Notes under the pieces: model-generated
What the model was told of the DNA's origin: nothing
Seen by the model: the letters and a program-made list of their open reading frames with translations, nothing else
The model's database searches: none
Translations under genes and position numbers: made by a program
Shown: positions 33,906 through 41,827 of the stretch, one piece after another
Position numbering within the stretch: position 1 is the first letter of the stretch
How the letters are laid out: every line of letters begins with the position of its first letter
NCBI GenBank assembly: GCA_044506565.1
Contig: JBIQKN010000004.1
Location: forward strand, 1 to 64,000
Origin: Croceibacterium_A sp044506565
Lineage (GTDB): Bacteria > Pseudomonadota > Alphaproteobacteria > Sphingomonadales > Sphingomonadaceae
Length of the DNA stretch: 64,000 bases
Direction of reading: 5' to 3'

Positions 33906-35129
33906 TCAGAAGGCCACTTCGGCCTGGAGCCAGAATTTCTCGGTATCGACAGCGAAGGCGTCGGCGTCGTAGCGCGCGTACTTCGCCAGCAGGCCGACCG
34001 GCCCGAGCCGGAAGCCGAGCGAGGCGTCCCACTCGCTGCCGTAGTCGAGGCCGCCGAAGTCGGCGTCGAACTCGTGGTAGGTCAGGTCGGCCTTGAACCC
34101 GGGCAGGAACGGCACCCCGAACGTGGTGCCGATCGTCATCGAGTAATCGCGCAGGCCCGTCGCCGGCGTGGTCGTGAACAGGTCGGCCCAGCCGTTGAAC
34201 GCATGCAGCGTCGCCAGCGGCGTCTGGAACGCGGCCACGCCGCCGTCGCTGCCGAGTTCCTCGTAACCCGCGGTCAGCGATAGCCCGAACAGGTCGATTC
34301 CCGCCTGCAGGTTGAGGTAGTCGGCATCGTACGAGACGGGGTTTGCTCCGTAGTCCGACTGCGTCGCATAGCTCGCCTGGGCGCTGAGCTTGCCGACTGC
34401 CGGGAGGTCGATCGCCGCGCTCGCCAGCACGCCGTAGGTCTGGCTCGAGAAGGCAAGGCGCGTGTCGTAGTCGATCAGGTAGGCGAAGGCCTTGGCATCG
34501 ACCGCTTTCGTGTCGACCCCGCCGTTGAGGAACACGAAGTCGCCGTCGAAATGCTCGTTCAGGCTGTCGGTCCCGAACACCGTGCGCTGCGAGATCGCGT
34601 AAGTCGCGTCGAGCGTGACCGGGCCGAGCTTCGCCTGCCCGCGCACCGCGTCGTAGGTCTGCTCGTTCTGCCGCCAGCCGACGTTGCCGACGAACCGCGC
34701 GTTGTCGAGCACGATTCGCTGGCGGCCGATCGTCGCGCCGGTGCCGTTGCGCATGTAGCCGACCTGCAGCCGGTTGAGCTCGATGGTCTCGGGATCGGGA
34801 ACGGTCGGGAACGGCTCGATCCCGTTGCCGGGTATCGTGTCGTTGTAGTCGCCCACGATCGCGAGCGTGCTCTCGACCTCGCCGAGTATCGCAAAGCCCG
34901 AGGCCTTGAGCTCGAGCCCCGCACGCACCCGCGCCGTGACCGCGTCGGCGCCCGCGGCGATCGTGTCCTGGTCGACCGTTTCGTAGCGCACCCGCGCGGC
35001 AAAGATCGGATCGAGCGTCACGCCTTCGCCGATCGGCACCGGCGCGCCGAAATCCTGGGCCTGCGCTGCGGTGGCCGAGAGTGCGACGGCGGCGGCGATC
35101 CCGCCGGCCGCCATACGGGCTGTCCTCAT
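33906..35129 (-). CDS. Outer membrane porin, alginate-export (AlgE-like) family
   Basis: A 407-residue beta-barrel with a signal peptide (MAAGGIAAAVALSATAAQA-QD). Alternating strands end in an aromatic C-terminus FWLQAEVAF, typical for outer membrane insertion. Family marks are RYETVDQDTIAAGADAVTAR near the start and IGRQRIVLDNARFVGNVGWR in the barrel. Placed between a narK-type transporter and the nitrite channel, it may be the outer-membrane path for nitrate/nitrite, an inference. ATG 35129 follows aaggggaatgac, a good ribosome-binding site. Confidence 0.85.
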   Translation of the reverse strand: MRTARMAAGGIAAAVALSATAAQAQDFGAPVPIGEGVTLDPIFAARVRYETVDQDTIAAGADAVTARVRAGLELKASGFAILGEVESTLAIVGDYNDTIPGNGIEPFPTVPDPETIELNRLQVGYMRNGTGATIGRQRIVLDNARFVGNVGWRQNEQTYDAVRGQAKLGPVTLDATYAISQRTVFGTDSLNEHFDGDFVFLNGGVDTKAVDAKAFAYLIDYDTRLAFSSQTYGVLASAAIDLPAVGKLSAQASYATQSDYGANPVSYDADYLNLQAGIDLFGLSLTAGYEELGSDGGVAAFQTPLATLHAFNGWADLFTTTPATGLRDYSMTIGTTFGVPFLPGFKADLTYHEFDADFGGLDYGSEWDASLGFRLGPVGLLAKYARYDADAFAVDTEKFWLQAEVAF

Positions 35130-35225
35130 GTCATTCCCCTTGGGCGTCTTGATCTGCGCCATTCGGGCATCCTCTCCGGTGCGCGGGGTGGAGCGGGAAC
35201 CGGGGTGGCCGATCCCCGCGCGGCG

Positions 35226-36470
35226 TCAGATGCGCGCGCCGCTCGCTTCGGCCCAGGTCGTGCGCCAGCGTCCCTTGACGAAGGTCAGCCCGGCGAGCGC
35301 GACCAGCGCGAGGCCGGCGAAGATCAGGAAGCCCGCCGAGGCGCTGCCGGTGTACTTCTGGGCGAAGCCCAGCGAGGAGGCGAGGTAGAACCCGCCGACC
35401 CCGCCGGCGAAGCCGACGAGGCCGGTCATCACCCCGATCTCCTGGCGGAAGCGCTGCGGCACCAGCTGGAACACCGCGCCGTTGCCGATCCCGAGCGTGC
35501 CCATCACCACTACGAACAGCGTCAGCGCGAGCGGCAGCGTGCCCGGGCCGGTAGCGATCGTCGCCAGCCCCAGCGCGGCGACGATATAGACCAGCGTCAG
35601 CGTCAGCGTGCCGCCGAACCGGTCGGCCAGCGCGCCGCCGAGCGGGCGGACCAGCGAGCCGGTGAAGACGCAGGCGGCGGTGTAGTAGCCGGCGACGACC
35701 GGGCTCAGCGCGAAGCTGTCGACGAACCAGATCGACAGCGAGTTCGACAGGCCGACGAAGCCGCCGAAGGTAACGCCATAGAACAGCATGAACCACCAGG
35801 CGTCGTCGACCTTGAGCACATCGGCATAGGCCGAGAGCGGCTTCGGCGCCGGCTGGTCGGGGCTGTCCTTGGCGATCGCAAGATAGATTGCCAGCACCAC
35901 CACGAGCGGGATCACCGCGAGGCCGAGAACCGCGTTCCAGCCGAACAGCTTGGCCAGGATCGGCGCGAACAGCGCGGCGAGCACGGTGCCCGAGTTGCCC
36001 ATCCCGGCAAGGCCCATCGCCTTGCCCTGGTGCTCGGCCGGATACCACCGGCTGGCGAGCGGCAGCGCGACCGCGAAGCTGGCCCCGGCGAAGCCCAGGA
36101 TCACGCCGATCGCGATCGTCCCGGCGAAGCTGTCGATCCCGAACCACCAGCCGACCAGCAGCCCGGCGATGACGATCAGCTGGTTGAGCGTGCCGGTGGT
36201 CTTCTGGCCGATCCGGTCCACCAGCACCCCGTTGACCAGCCGCAGCACCGCGCCTGCGAGTGTCGGCACCGCGACCATCAGCCCTTTCTGCGCCGGGTCG
36301 AGCCCAAGCTCCGCGGAGATGATCGGCGCCAGCGGGCCGAGCATGACCCAGACCATGAACGAGACGTCGAAATAGAGAAACGCGGCGAGCAGCGTGGGAT
36401 TGTGCCCCGCTTGCCAGAAGCTCTTGCCCGTTTCCGACTCGGCCCGCGGTGAACTCGCACTCATGGTCAT
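35226..36470 (-). CDS. MFS nitrate/nitrite transporter (NarK/NasA type)
   Basis: A 414-residue major facilitator with 12 predicted TM helices. The nitrate-porter signatures are present: GASFAVALPLASRWYPAEHQ in helix 5 and GFAGGVGGFYLASSLG (the second glycine-rich motif). Also YFDVSFMVWVMLGPLAP at helix 1. It takes up nitrate for NasA. ATG 36470 follows aaggggaa at 8 nt. It is preceded by its own ANTAR leader, so it is induced with nirB. The porin, nitrite channel and kinase genes follow. Confidence 0.94.
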   Translation of the reverse strand: MTMSASSPRAESETGKSFWQAGHNPTLLAAFLYFDVSFMVWVMLGPLAPIISAELGLDPAQKGLMVAVPTLAGAVLRLVNGVLVDRIGQKTTGTLNQLIVIAGLLVGWWFGIDSFAGTIAIGVILGFAGASFAVALPLASRWYPAEHQGKAMGLAGMGNSGTVLAALFAPILAKLFGWNAVLGLAVIPLVVVLAIYLAIAKDSPDQPAPKPLSAYADVLKVDDAWWFMLFYGVTFGGFVGLSNSLSIWFVDSFALSPVVAGYYTAACVFTGSLVRPLGGALADRFGGTLTLTLVYIVAALGLATIATGPGTLPLALTLFVVVMGTLGIGNGAVFQLVPQRFRQEIGVMTGLVGFAGGVGGFYLASSLGFAQKYTGSASAGFLIFAGLALVALAGLTFVKGRWRTTWAEASGARI

Positions 36471-36502
36471 CGGCGCATTCCCCTTCGCGAGCGGACAACG
36501 CG

Positions 36503-36617
36503 AAAAAGCCGCCTCGATCGGGGTCCCGAGGGACCCAATCGGGCGGCTCCGTTGCCACGCTGGATAGATACGTTCGCGGAAGCCCCGGCGCCCCGCGACG
36601 TTGGGGGCGGCTTCCGC
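36503..36617 (-). promoter_or_regulatory. narK RNA leader: second ANTAR antiterminator/terminator copy
   Basis: Same architecture as the nirB leader. P1 (36617-36576) is a long stem-loop with outer stem GCGGAAGCC/GGCTTCCGC and apical six-base loop AACGTC. P2 (36558-36543) is GTGGC-AACGGA-GCCGC. Both loops have A1 and G4. P2's 3' arm overlaps the terminator's 5' arm; the terminator (36547-36508) has GCCGCC..GGCGGC arms, a long inner stem, and five T (36507-36503). The P2 stem is identical to nirB's while the loop differs, and the interior terminator sequence differs too, suggesting constraint on structure. Confidence 0.88.
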
Positions 36618-36629
36618 TGCGCCGATTCG

Positions 36630-36680
36630 TAACCGATTTGCTGCACCTGCGTAAAGACCATTTTTGCGGTGCAACGAAAA
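36630..36680 (-). promoter_or_regulatory. Promoter/operator block upstream of the narK leader
   Basis: On the minus strand: TTTTCGTTGCACCGCAAAA (36680-36662), GTCTT (36658-36654), 15 nt, AATCGGTTA (36638-36630). It aligns with 31183-31234 with the same 15-nt spacing and one base difference between the palindrome and GTCTT. A further GGTGCAGCAAAT lies inside the spacer. It lies directly after the nasS stop (36685). Confidence 0.55.
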
Positions 36681-36684
36681 TGCC

Positions 36685-37893
36685 TCATCCGAACGAGTCG
36701 ATGTAGCCTTCGATGTCGTCCGGATCGAACGACCGTCCGTCGAAAAAGGTGTTGTTTGCCAAGGTGATGGCGCCTTGCTGTGCGGTTACGGCAGTCGGCC
36801 GGGCAAGGCTGCCCTCGACCTTCGAGCTGGCCCCAGGCAGCAGGTCCCCGGTGCCTGCGAGCGCGCTGCGGTAGACGTCGGGGCGGAACACGCGTGCGGC
36901 AGCCGCGGCATCTTCGGGCGAGTAGGCGAGGCGGTCCCAGCGGACCAGCTGGGTGTAGAGCCACTCGGCCTGGCTGACCCAAGGGAAGTTCGCCGCCTCG
37001 CGATGCTGGAACATGAAGTCGGGGTAGGGGACGGGCTCGGCCCCTTGCACGAGTACCAGCTGGTCGGAAATTGCACTGAGGATCAGTGCGGGATCGGCGC
37101 CGACGTATTCGGGTCGTGCGAGGATCGCCGCGTTGGCTTCCCAGTTGGCCGGGTCGACGAAGTGCGCGCCAGCCTTGCGCAGCGCGCGAATCAGCGCCTC
37201 GGCCGCCGGCCGCCGCGTCTCGAGCACCGGTGCGCGGAACGCGAGCACCTTCTCGACCCCGCGGCGCCAGATCTGCGCGGTCGCCAGCACGATCACCCCG
37301 ACGCCGCGCGCGACCGCGGCGCTGTTCCACGGTTCGCCGACGCAGGCACCGTCGATCTCGCCGCGCTCCATCGCATCGGCGACGAACGGGGGCGCGACGG
37401 TGACGATCTCGACGTCGTCGTCGGGGCGAATGCCCGAGGCCGCGAGCCAGTAGCGCAGCATGTAGTTGTGGCTCGAGTAGCGGTGCACGACGCCGAGATG
37501 CAGCCGCTTGCCGGCCGCCTTGCGCGCCCGCGCCTCCTCAGCCAGCGCGGCGCCGATAGCCGCCGGATCACCGAGCCGGCCGGGTTCGGCGACTTTCGCC
37601 GCCAGCTCCGGCGTCAGGGTGATCGCGTTGCCGTTGAGCCCGAGCACGAACGGCGCCGCGAGCGGCTGCGCCGGCCGCCCGCGCCCGAGCGTGGTGGCGA
37701 TCGCCAGCGGCGCGATCAGGTGCGCCGCATCGGTGTGGCCATAGAGCAGCCGGTCGAGCACCGTCGCCCAGCTCACGTCGCGCTGGAACGTCAGCGCGAG
37801 GCCCTCCTCCTCGGCGAAGCCGTGCTCGTGCGCCAGGATCGGCAGGCAGGCATCGACCAGCGGCAGGAAGCCGATCGTCAGCTGCTCGGTCAT
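36685..37893 (-). CDS. nasS: Nitrate-sensing regulatory protein NasS (NrtA/CmpA-like, cytoplasmic)
   Basis: A 402-residue protein of the nitrate ABC-transporter substrate-binding family but without a signal peptide (MTEQLTIGFLPLVDACLPIL). Motifs include ACVGEPWNSAAVARGVGVIV and YSSHNYMLRYWLAASGI. No transporter genes accompany it; instead it overlaps nasT (ATGA). Known NasS proteins bind nitrate/nitrite and hold NasT inactive until ligand appears; here that would release NasT to act on the two leaders above. High confidence from family and arrangement. Confidence 0.93.
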   Translation of the reverse strand: MTEQLTIGFLPLVDACLPILAHEHGFAEEEGLALTFQRDVSWATVLDRLLYGHTDAAHLIAPLAIATTLGRGRPAQPLAAPFVLGLNGNAITLTPELAAKVAEPGRLGDPAAIGAALAEEARARKAAGKRLHLGVVHRYSSHNYMLRYWLAASGIRPDDDVEIVTVAPPFVADAMERGEIDGACVGEPWNSAAVARGVGVIVLATAQIWRRGVEKVLAFRAPVLETRRPAAEALIRALRKAGAHFVDPANWEANAAILARPEYVGADPALILSAISDQLVLVQGAEPVPYPDFMFQHREAANFPWVSQAEWLYTQLVRWDRLAYSPEDAAAAARVFRPDVYRSALAGTGDLLPGASSKVEGSLARPTAVTAQQGAITLANNTFFDGRSFDPDDIEGYIDSFG

Positions 37894-38471
37894 TCTCCAC
37901 CCCCCATCAGCTCGTGCGCCGTCACCACCGCCTCGGCGATCTCGGCGATTCGCCGGTTCGAGCTCATCGCCTTGCGCCGCAGCTCGGCGTAGGCCTCCGG
38001 CTCGCTCACCCCCTTGCCCTGCATCAGAATTCGCTTGGCTTTGTCGATCGTCTCGCGCTCGGCGAGCTTGCCCTTGGCTTCGGCGAGATCGGACTGCAGC
38101 CGCGCGAACGCGTGGAACCGCTTGATCGCGAGGTCGAGCAGCGGACGAATGCGGTGCGCCGCCAGGCCGTCCACGACATAGGCGGAGACCCCCGCATCGA
38201 TCGAGGCGGCGATCGCGTCGTCGTCCGACTCGTCGACAAACATCGCGATCGGCCGGGCGAGCACTCGGCTGACCGCAAAATATTCCTCGAGCACGTCGCG
38301 CGACGGGTTGCCGAGGTCGATCAGCACGATGTCCGGGGCGATCTCCTCGATTCGCGACAGCAGCCCGTGCCGCTCGGTGAGCACGAAGATGTCGCAGTCG
38401 GGGACTTGCGCGAGGCCCTCCTCGATGATCGTCGCGCGCGTGGCGCTTTCATCGACGATGGCGATCCGCAT
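37890..38471 (-). CDS. nasT: ANTAR-domain transcription antiterminator NasT
   Basis: A 193-residue two-domain regulator. Residues 1-120 are receiver-like (MRIAIVDESATRATIIEEG, PDIVLIDLGNP). After a coiled-coil linker (LQSDLAEAKGKLAERETI) comes the C-terminal ANTAR three-helix domain (DKAKRILMQGKGVSEPEAYA, AMSSNRRIAEIAEAV). ANTAR proteins bind paired hexaloop RNA hairpins and prevent termination. The RNA targets are visible upstream of nirB and the narK-type gene. The start is ATG 38471; the frame stays open to 38525 through the palindromes upstream. Confidence 0.95.
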   Translation of the reverse strand: MRIAIVDESATRATIIEEGLAQVPDCDIFVLTERHGLLSRIEEIAPDIVLIDLGNPSRDVLEEYFAVSRVLARPIAMFVDESDDDAIAASIDAGVSAYVVDGLAAHRIRPLLDLAIKRFHAFARLQSDLAEAKGKLAERETIDKAKRILMQGKGVSEPEAYAELRRKAMSSNRRIAEIAEAVVTAHELMGGGE

Positions 38472-38482
38472 GACGGGCCTTA

Positions 38483-38526
38483 TTGCATTGCACAACGCCC
38501 GGTTGGCAAGTGGTGCAATGCACAAT
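38483..38526. promoter_or_regulatory. Pair of TTGTGCAnTGCA motifs upstream of nasT
   Basis: On the minus strand TTGTGCATTGCACC (38525-38512) and TTGTGCAATGCAA (38495-38483) are near-repeats about 30 bp (three helical turns) apart, immediately upstream of nasT. They resemble the TGCACTGCAAAA and TGCACCGCAAAA elements before the two leaders. A common DNA-binding nitrogen or nitrate regulator is the simplest reading; it is not identified here. Confidence 0.45.
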
Positions 38527-38561
38527 GATCCGTCGGCGCGCGGGGCTCCCGCCTTGCGGCG

Positions 38562-41027
38562 TCAGAAATCGTACTGGACGGTCAGCCCGACTTCGCGCGG
38601 CCGCCCGCGGACTTCGCCGAGCGCCGAGCGCAGCGGCGCGGCGAGGCCGATGCCCGATCCGGCGTCCCAGAACCCGCCGCCGAACCGCTGCGCGTAAGTC
38701 GCGTAGGTCTCGTCGAACAGGTTGTTGGCGAACAGCGTCAGCGAGATCGGGAAGTCGTACGGCGCGAAACGCAACCGCGCGTTGACGAGTCCGTAGCTCT
38801 CCATCCGGAAGGCCGAATCGCCGGCGTCGGTCGGGTGCGTTTCCTGCTCGCCGACATAAGCGTAGTTGACGTTGAAGGTCAGCATGCCCGAGCCGGCATC
38901 GGTGGCGTAAGTCGCGCCGACGTTGAACGCGGGCGAGGGGGCGTCGGGGAACAGGTTGGGCCCGCTGTTCGCTACCGGGTCCTTGACCTCGTAGTCGAGG
39001 ATCGCGCCCGAGGCGTCGATCGTCAGCTCGTCGGTCAGCGCGATCTGCATGTCGAGCTCGCCGCCCCAGATGTCGACGTCGCCCGAATCGACCACCTGGA
39101 TGCTGAAGCCGACCGGCGGACAGCTGCCGGTCCCGGGCGGGGCGCAGGGCACCTGCCGTGCGGCCTGGCGGTTGGTGTACTTCATGTAGAACGCGGTCGG
39201 GTTGAAGCGCACCCGGCCGTCGAACAGCGTCAGGCGCGCCCCGGCTTCGAAGTTCTGTACCTTCTCCGGCGGGACCGGCTCGATCACCGCGCTCTGGTTC
39301 TCGCCGGTCGCGTTGTTGGCCGGAGTCCAACTCTGGATCGTGTAGCTGTAGGTGCCCGCCTTGTAGGCCTTCGAGACCGTCGCATAGATCATCGCGTCGG
39401 GCGTGATGTCGAAATCGAGCGTCGCGCGGTAATCGATCTGCTCGAAGCTCGAATCGTCCTCGACGGTGGTCGAGTTCGTGCCCGGCGCGGTCCGGAACGA
39501 GCCCGGCGCGCCCGAGGGCAGGAACTCGGCGAAGCGCGTCTGCCGGTAGTCCTTCTCGTCGTGCGAGTACCGCAGGCCCCCGGTGAAATCGAGCCGGTCG
39601 GTGATATGCCAGGTGGCGTTCGCGAACACGCCGAACGAGTTCGATTCCTGCACCGTGAAGGTGTCGGCGGTGCGGAACAGCCCGGCGTCGGTGTCGCCGC
39701 GCGCATCCTGGGTCGCGAAGTCGCTGGTGCCGCGCCGGCTGATCACGAAGTTCGGCGCGCTCGACTGCTCGTAGAAGAAGTTGCCGCCGGCGATCAGGTC
39801 GATCGCGTCATTGAACAGCGAGGTGCTCAGTTGCGCCTCGGTATAGAACACCTCGGAATCGACGTCGTCGCGGCGGCGCTCCATACCGAGGAGCTGGTAG
39901 TCGCTGACGCCCTCGTGCTCGAGCTTGGCGATACCGGTGACGGTATTGACCGTCACGTTGTCCCCGAGCGGGAACTCGGTGGCCACGTCGGCCTGCCAGT
40001 AGGTGTTGTCGTTGTACTGGTGGCAGGCGGCGTCGTAGTCCGGGTCGAAGTCGTCGAGCAGGCACAGGTCGGTCGCGCGGAACGGATCGCCGGTGACGAT
40101 GCGCGGATCGTTGTACGCTGCCAGCGGCGGCTGGCCCGCCGCCTTGAATGCGTCGTTGAGCCAGTCGGCAACGTTGCCCTGGATCACGCCCTCGATGCCC
40201 GGGCGCATGTCGAACTCGCGGAACACCAGCGGCGTGCCGTCGGCCTTCGACTCGCTGTAGAGGAACGAGAAGGTCGCGTGCGCGTCGTCGGTCGGCTGCC
40301 AGCGTGCGGTCACGCGCCCGACCAGATCCTCGTTTCCGCCGAGCTTCTGGGTGCCGCGCCGGACGTAGCCGTCCTCGTTGAGCCAGGCGCCCTGCATGCG
40401 CACGGCGAGATTGTCGGTCACCGGCACGTTGAGCATGGCGACCACGTCGTGCCGGTCGAAGTTGCCGATCGTGCCGCGGATGTAACCTTCGAACTGGTCC
40501 TGCGGCTGACGCGAGAACACGCGGATCGCGCCGCCTGTCGAATTGCGCCCGAACAGCGTGCCCTGCGGCCCGCGCAGCACCTCCACGCGCTCGATGTCGA
40601 GCACGCGCAGCACCGAGCCGCTCGTGCGCGGCACGTAGACGCCGTCGATGTAGAGGCCGACTCCGCGCTCGCCGGTGGCGCCGCCGCCGCCCGAGATGCC
40701 GCGGATCGTGAAGTTGGGGCTGTTGTTGCCGTTGCCGCGCGAGGCGGAGATCGACAGGTTCGGGGTGAACACCGCGAGGTCCTGCAGGTCCTCGATGCCC
40801 TTCGCGGCCACCATTTCCTCGGTCATGGCGACGACCGACAGCGGCGTGTCCTGCAGGTTGGTCGCGCGCCGCTCGGCCGTGACGATGATCTCGTCGAGCC
40901 CGCCCTGTGAGGTTTCGGCGGCGGCTGCAGTATCCTGCGCCTGGACGGACTGCGCGGCCAGCGCTGTTGCAGCTGAGCCGGCCAAGGCAACCCAGCGCAC
41001 ACGCGAAACGGCGGAACTTGCCCTCAT
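38562..41027 (-). CDS. TonB-dependent outer membrane receptor
   Basis: An 821-residue receptor. It has a signal peptide (WVALAGSAATALAAQSVQAQ), a TonB-box-like DEIIVTAERR (about 46-55), a plug domain (PNFTIRGISGGGG.., RGPQGTLFGRNSTGGAIRV) and a 22-strand-type barrel ending REVGLTVQYDF with a C-terminal aromatic. The ligand is unknown; sphingomonads use many such receptors for siderophores, glycans or aromatic compounds. ATG 41027 follows agggagacgccgag. Divergent from the marR gene with a 210-bp gap, so it may be part of that regulon. Confidence 0.93.
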   Translation of the reverse strand: MRASSAVSRVRWVALAGSAATALAAQSVQAQDTAAAAETSQGGLDEIIVTAERRATNLQDTPLSVVAMTEEMVAAKGIEDLQDLAVFTPNLSISASRGNGNNSPNFTIRGISGGGGATGERGVGLYIDGVYVPRTSGSVLRVLDIERVEVLRGPQGTLFGRNSTGGAIRVFSRQPQDQFEGYIRGTIGNFDRHDVVAMLNVPVTDNLAVRMQGAWLNEDGYVRRGTQKLGGNEDLVGRVTARWQPTDDAHATFSFLYSESKADGTPLVFREFDMRPGIEGVIQGNVADWLNDAFKAAGQPPLAAYNDPRIVTGDPFRATDLCLLDDFDPDYDAACHQYNDNTYWQADVATEFPLGDNVTVNTVTGIAKLEHEGVSDYQLLGMERRRDDVDSEVFYTEAQLSTSLFNDAIDLIAGGNFFYEQSSAPNFVISRRGTSDFATQDARGDTDAGLFRTADTFTVQESNSFGVFANATWHITDRLDFTGGLRYSHDEKDYRQTRFAEFLPSGAPGSFRTAPGTNSTTVEDDSSFEQIDYRATLDFDITPDAMIYATVSKAYKAGTYSYTIQSWTPANNATGENQSAVIEPVPPEKVQNFEAGARLTLFDGRVRFNPTAFYMKYTNRQAARQVPCAPPGTGSCPPVGFSIQVVDSGDVDIWGGELDMQIALTDELTIDASGAILDYEVKDPVANSGPNLFPDAPSPAFNVGATYATDAGSGMLTFNVNYAYVGEQETHPTDAGDSAFRMESYGLVNARLRFAPYDFPISLTLFANNLFDETYATYAQRFGGGFWDAGSGIGLAAPLRSALGEVRGRPREVGLTVQYDF

Positions 41028-41099
41028 CTCGGCGTCTCCCTGATTGTGTCGTTCGTCCGTTCTGGCGCGGGCGTCGGGCGGACGCTTATCAGCCCGGAT

Positions 41100-41111
41100 T
41101 TGATCAATCAA
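41100..41111. promoter_or_regulatory. Candidate MarR operator (TTGAT-CA-ATCAA)
   Basis: In the 210-bp divergent gap between the TonB receptor and marR genes, ttgatcaatcaa at 41100-41111 is an inverted repeat of TTGAT around two bases. MarR-family regulators commonly bind such AT-rich dyads in their own divergent promoters. The rest of the gap shows no clear structure. Confidence 0.4.
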
Positions 41112-41237
41112 CTTGTTTGGCGGGGCCCTGGGGTCTAGGGCGGGAGCCATGCCGGCAGATGTCTTGCGAACGGGGACGGTCCGTGAAACGTTAGGCGAAG
41201 CAGTCGCCGGATGGGGCCGGCGAAGCGGGGCCGAAAT

Positions 41238-41753
41238 ATGAGCTTGTCCACGACCTGGTTCATGGCGAACCAGTACTTCATCCCGCACCGGCTGATGCTG
41301 CTCGCGCGGATGATCGACCGCGAGACCGCGCGCGACCTCAATCGCGACTTCGGCATCACCGCCGCCGAATGGCGTGCGCTCGGCTTCATCTGCACGACCG
41401 GCTCGTCGAGCGCCGCGGAAGTCTGCGTCGCATTCGAAGTCGACCGCGCCGAAGTCAGCCGCGCGGTATCGCGCCTGCTCGAGGCGGGGCTGATCCAGCG
41501 CGACGGCGAGCGCGATCACGAGAACCGACTGACGCTGACGCCGACCGCTCGCGGCTTGGAAATGCACGACCGGATCAAGGACAAGCGGCGCGACTACTTC
41601 GAGTGGATCCTGCAGGACCTCGATTCGCACCAGCGCGACACGCTCGACGGGATGCTCGGCAGGATCGCCCGGCGGGTTGACCAGCGCCGCACGGGCAAGG
41701 CCGGCGACCGGCAGCCGCGCGAGGCTAGACGGGACAAGGTGCCGGCGGGATAA
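41238..41753 (+). CDS. MarR-family transcriptional regulator
   Basis: A 171-residue winged-helix regulator. The N-terminal dimer helices are WFMANQYFIPHRLMLLARMI. The DNA-binding part is ITAAEWRALGFICTTGSSSA, EVDRAEVSRAVSRLLEAGLI (recognition helix) and the wing QRDGERDHENRLTLTPTARG. A C-terminal helix completes the dimer domain. The ligand is unknown. The start is ATG 41238 (MSLSTTWF); ATG 41211 would add nine residues. It precedes the exported-protein cluster by 74 bp and is divergent from the TonB receptor; either or both may be its targets. Confidence 0.9.
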   Translation: MSLSTTWFMANQYFIPHRLMLLARMIDRETARDLNRDFGITAAEWRALGFICTTGSSSAAEVCVAFEVDRAEVSRAVSRLLEAGLIQRDGERDHENRLTLTPTARGLEMHDRIKDKRRDYFEWILQDLDSHQRDTLDGMLGRIARRVDQRRTGKAGDRQPREARRDKVPAG

Positions 41754-41827
41754 TGCGGCTGGATCGGGCGGGCGCGGGCTTGACTTGGGCCGACGCGTGG
41801 TTGATCCGTCAACTTTGGGTGAGAGGA

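Noticed and set aside
36685..37893. Periplasmic nitrate ABC transporter binding protein
   Set aside because: No signal peptide or lipobox and no permease/ATPase genes; the overlap with nasT identifies it as NasS.
38503..38517. Sigma-54 promoter-like TTGGCAAGTGGTGCA
   Set aside because: GG and GC have the correct 10-bp spacing, but the site faces the 3' end of the TonB receptor gene on the opposite strand, with no gene to serve.
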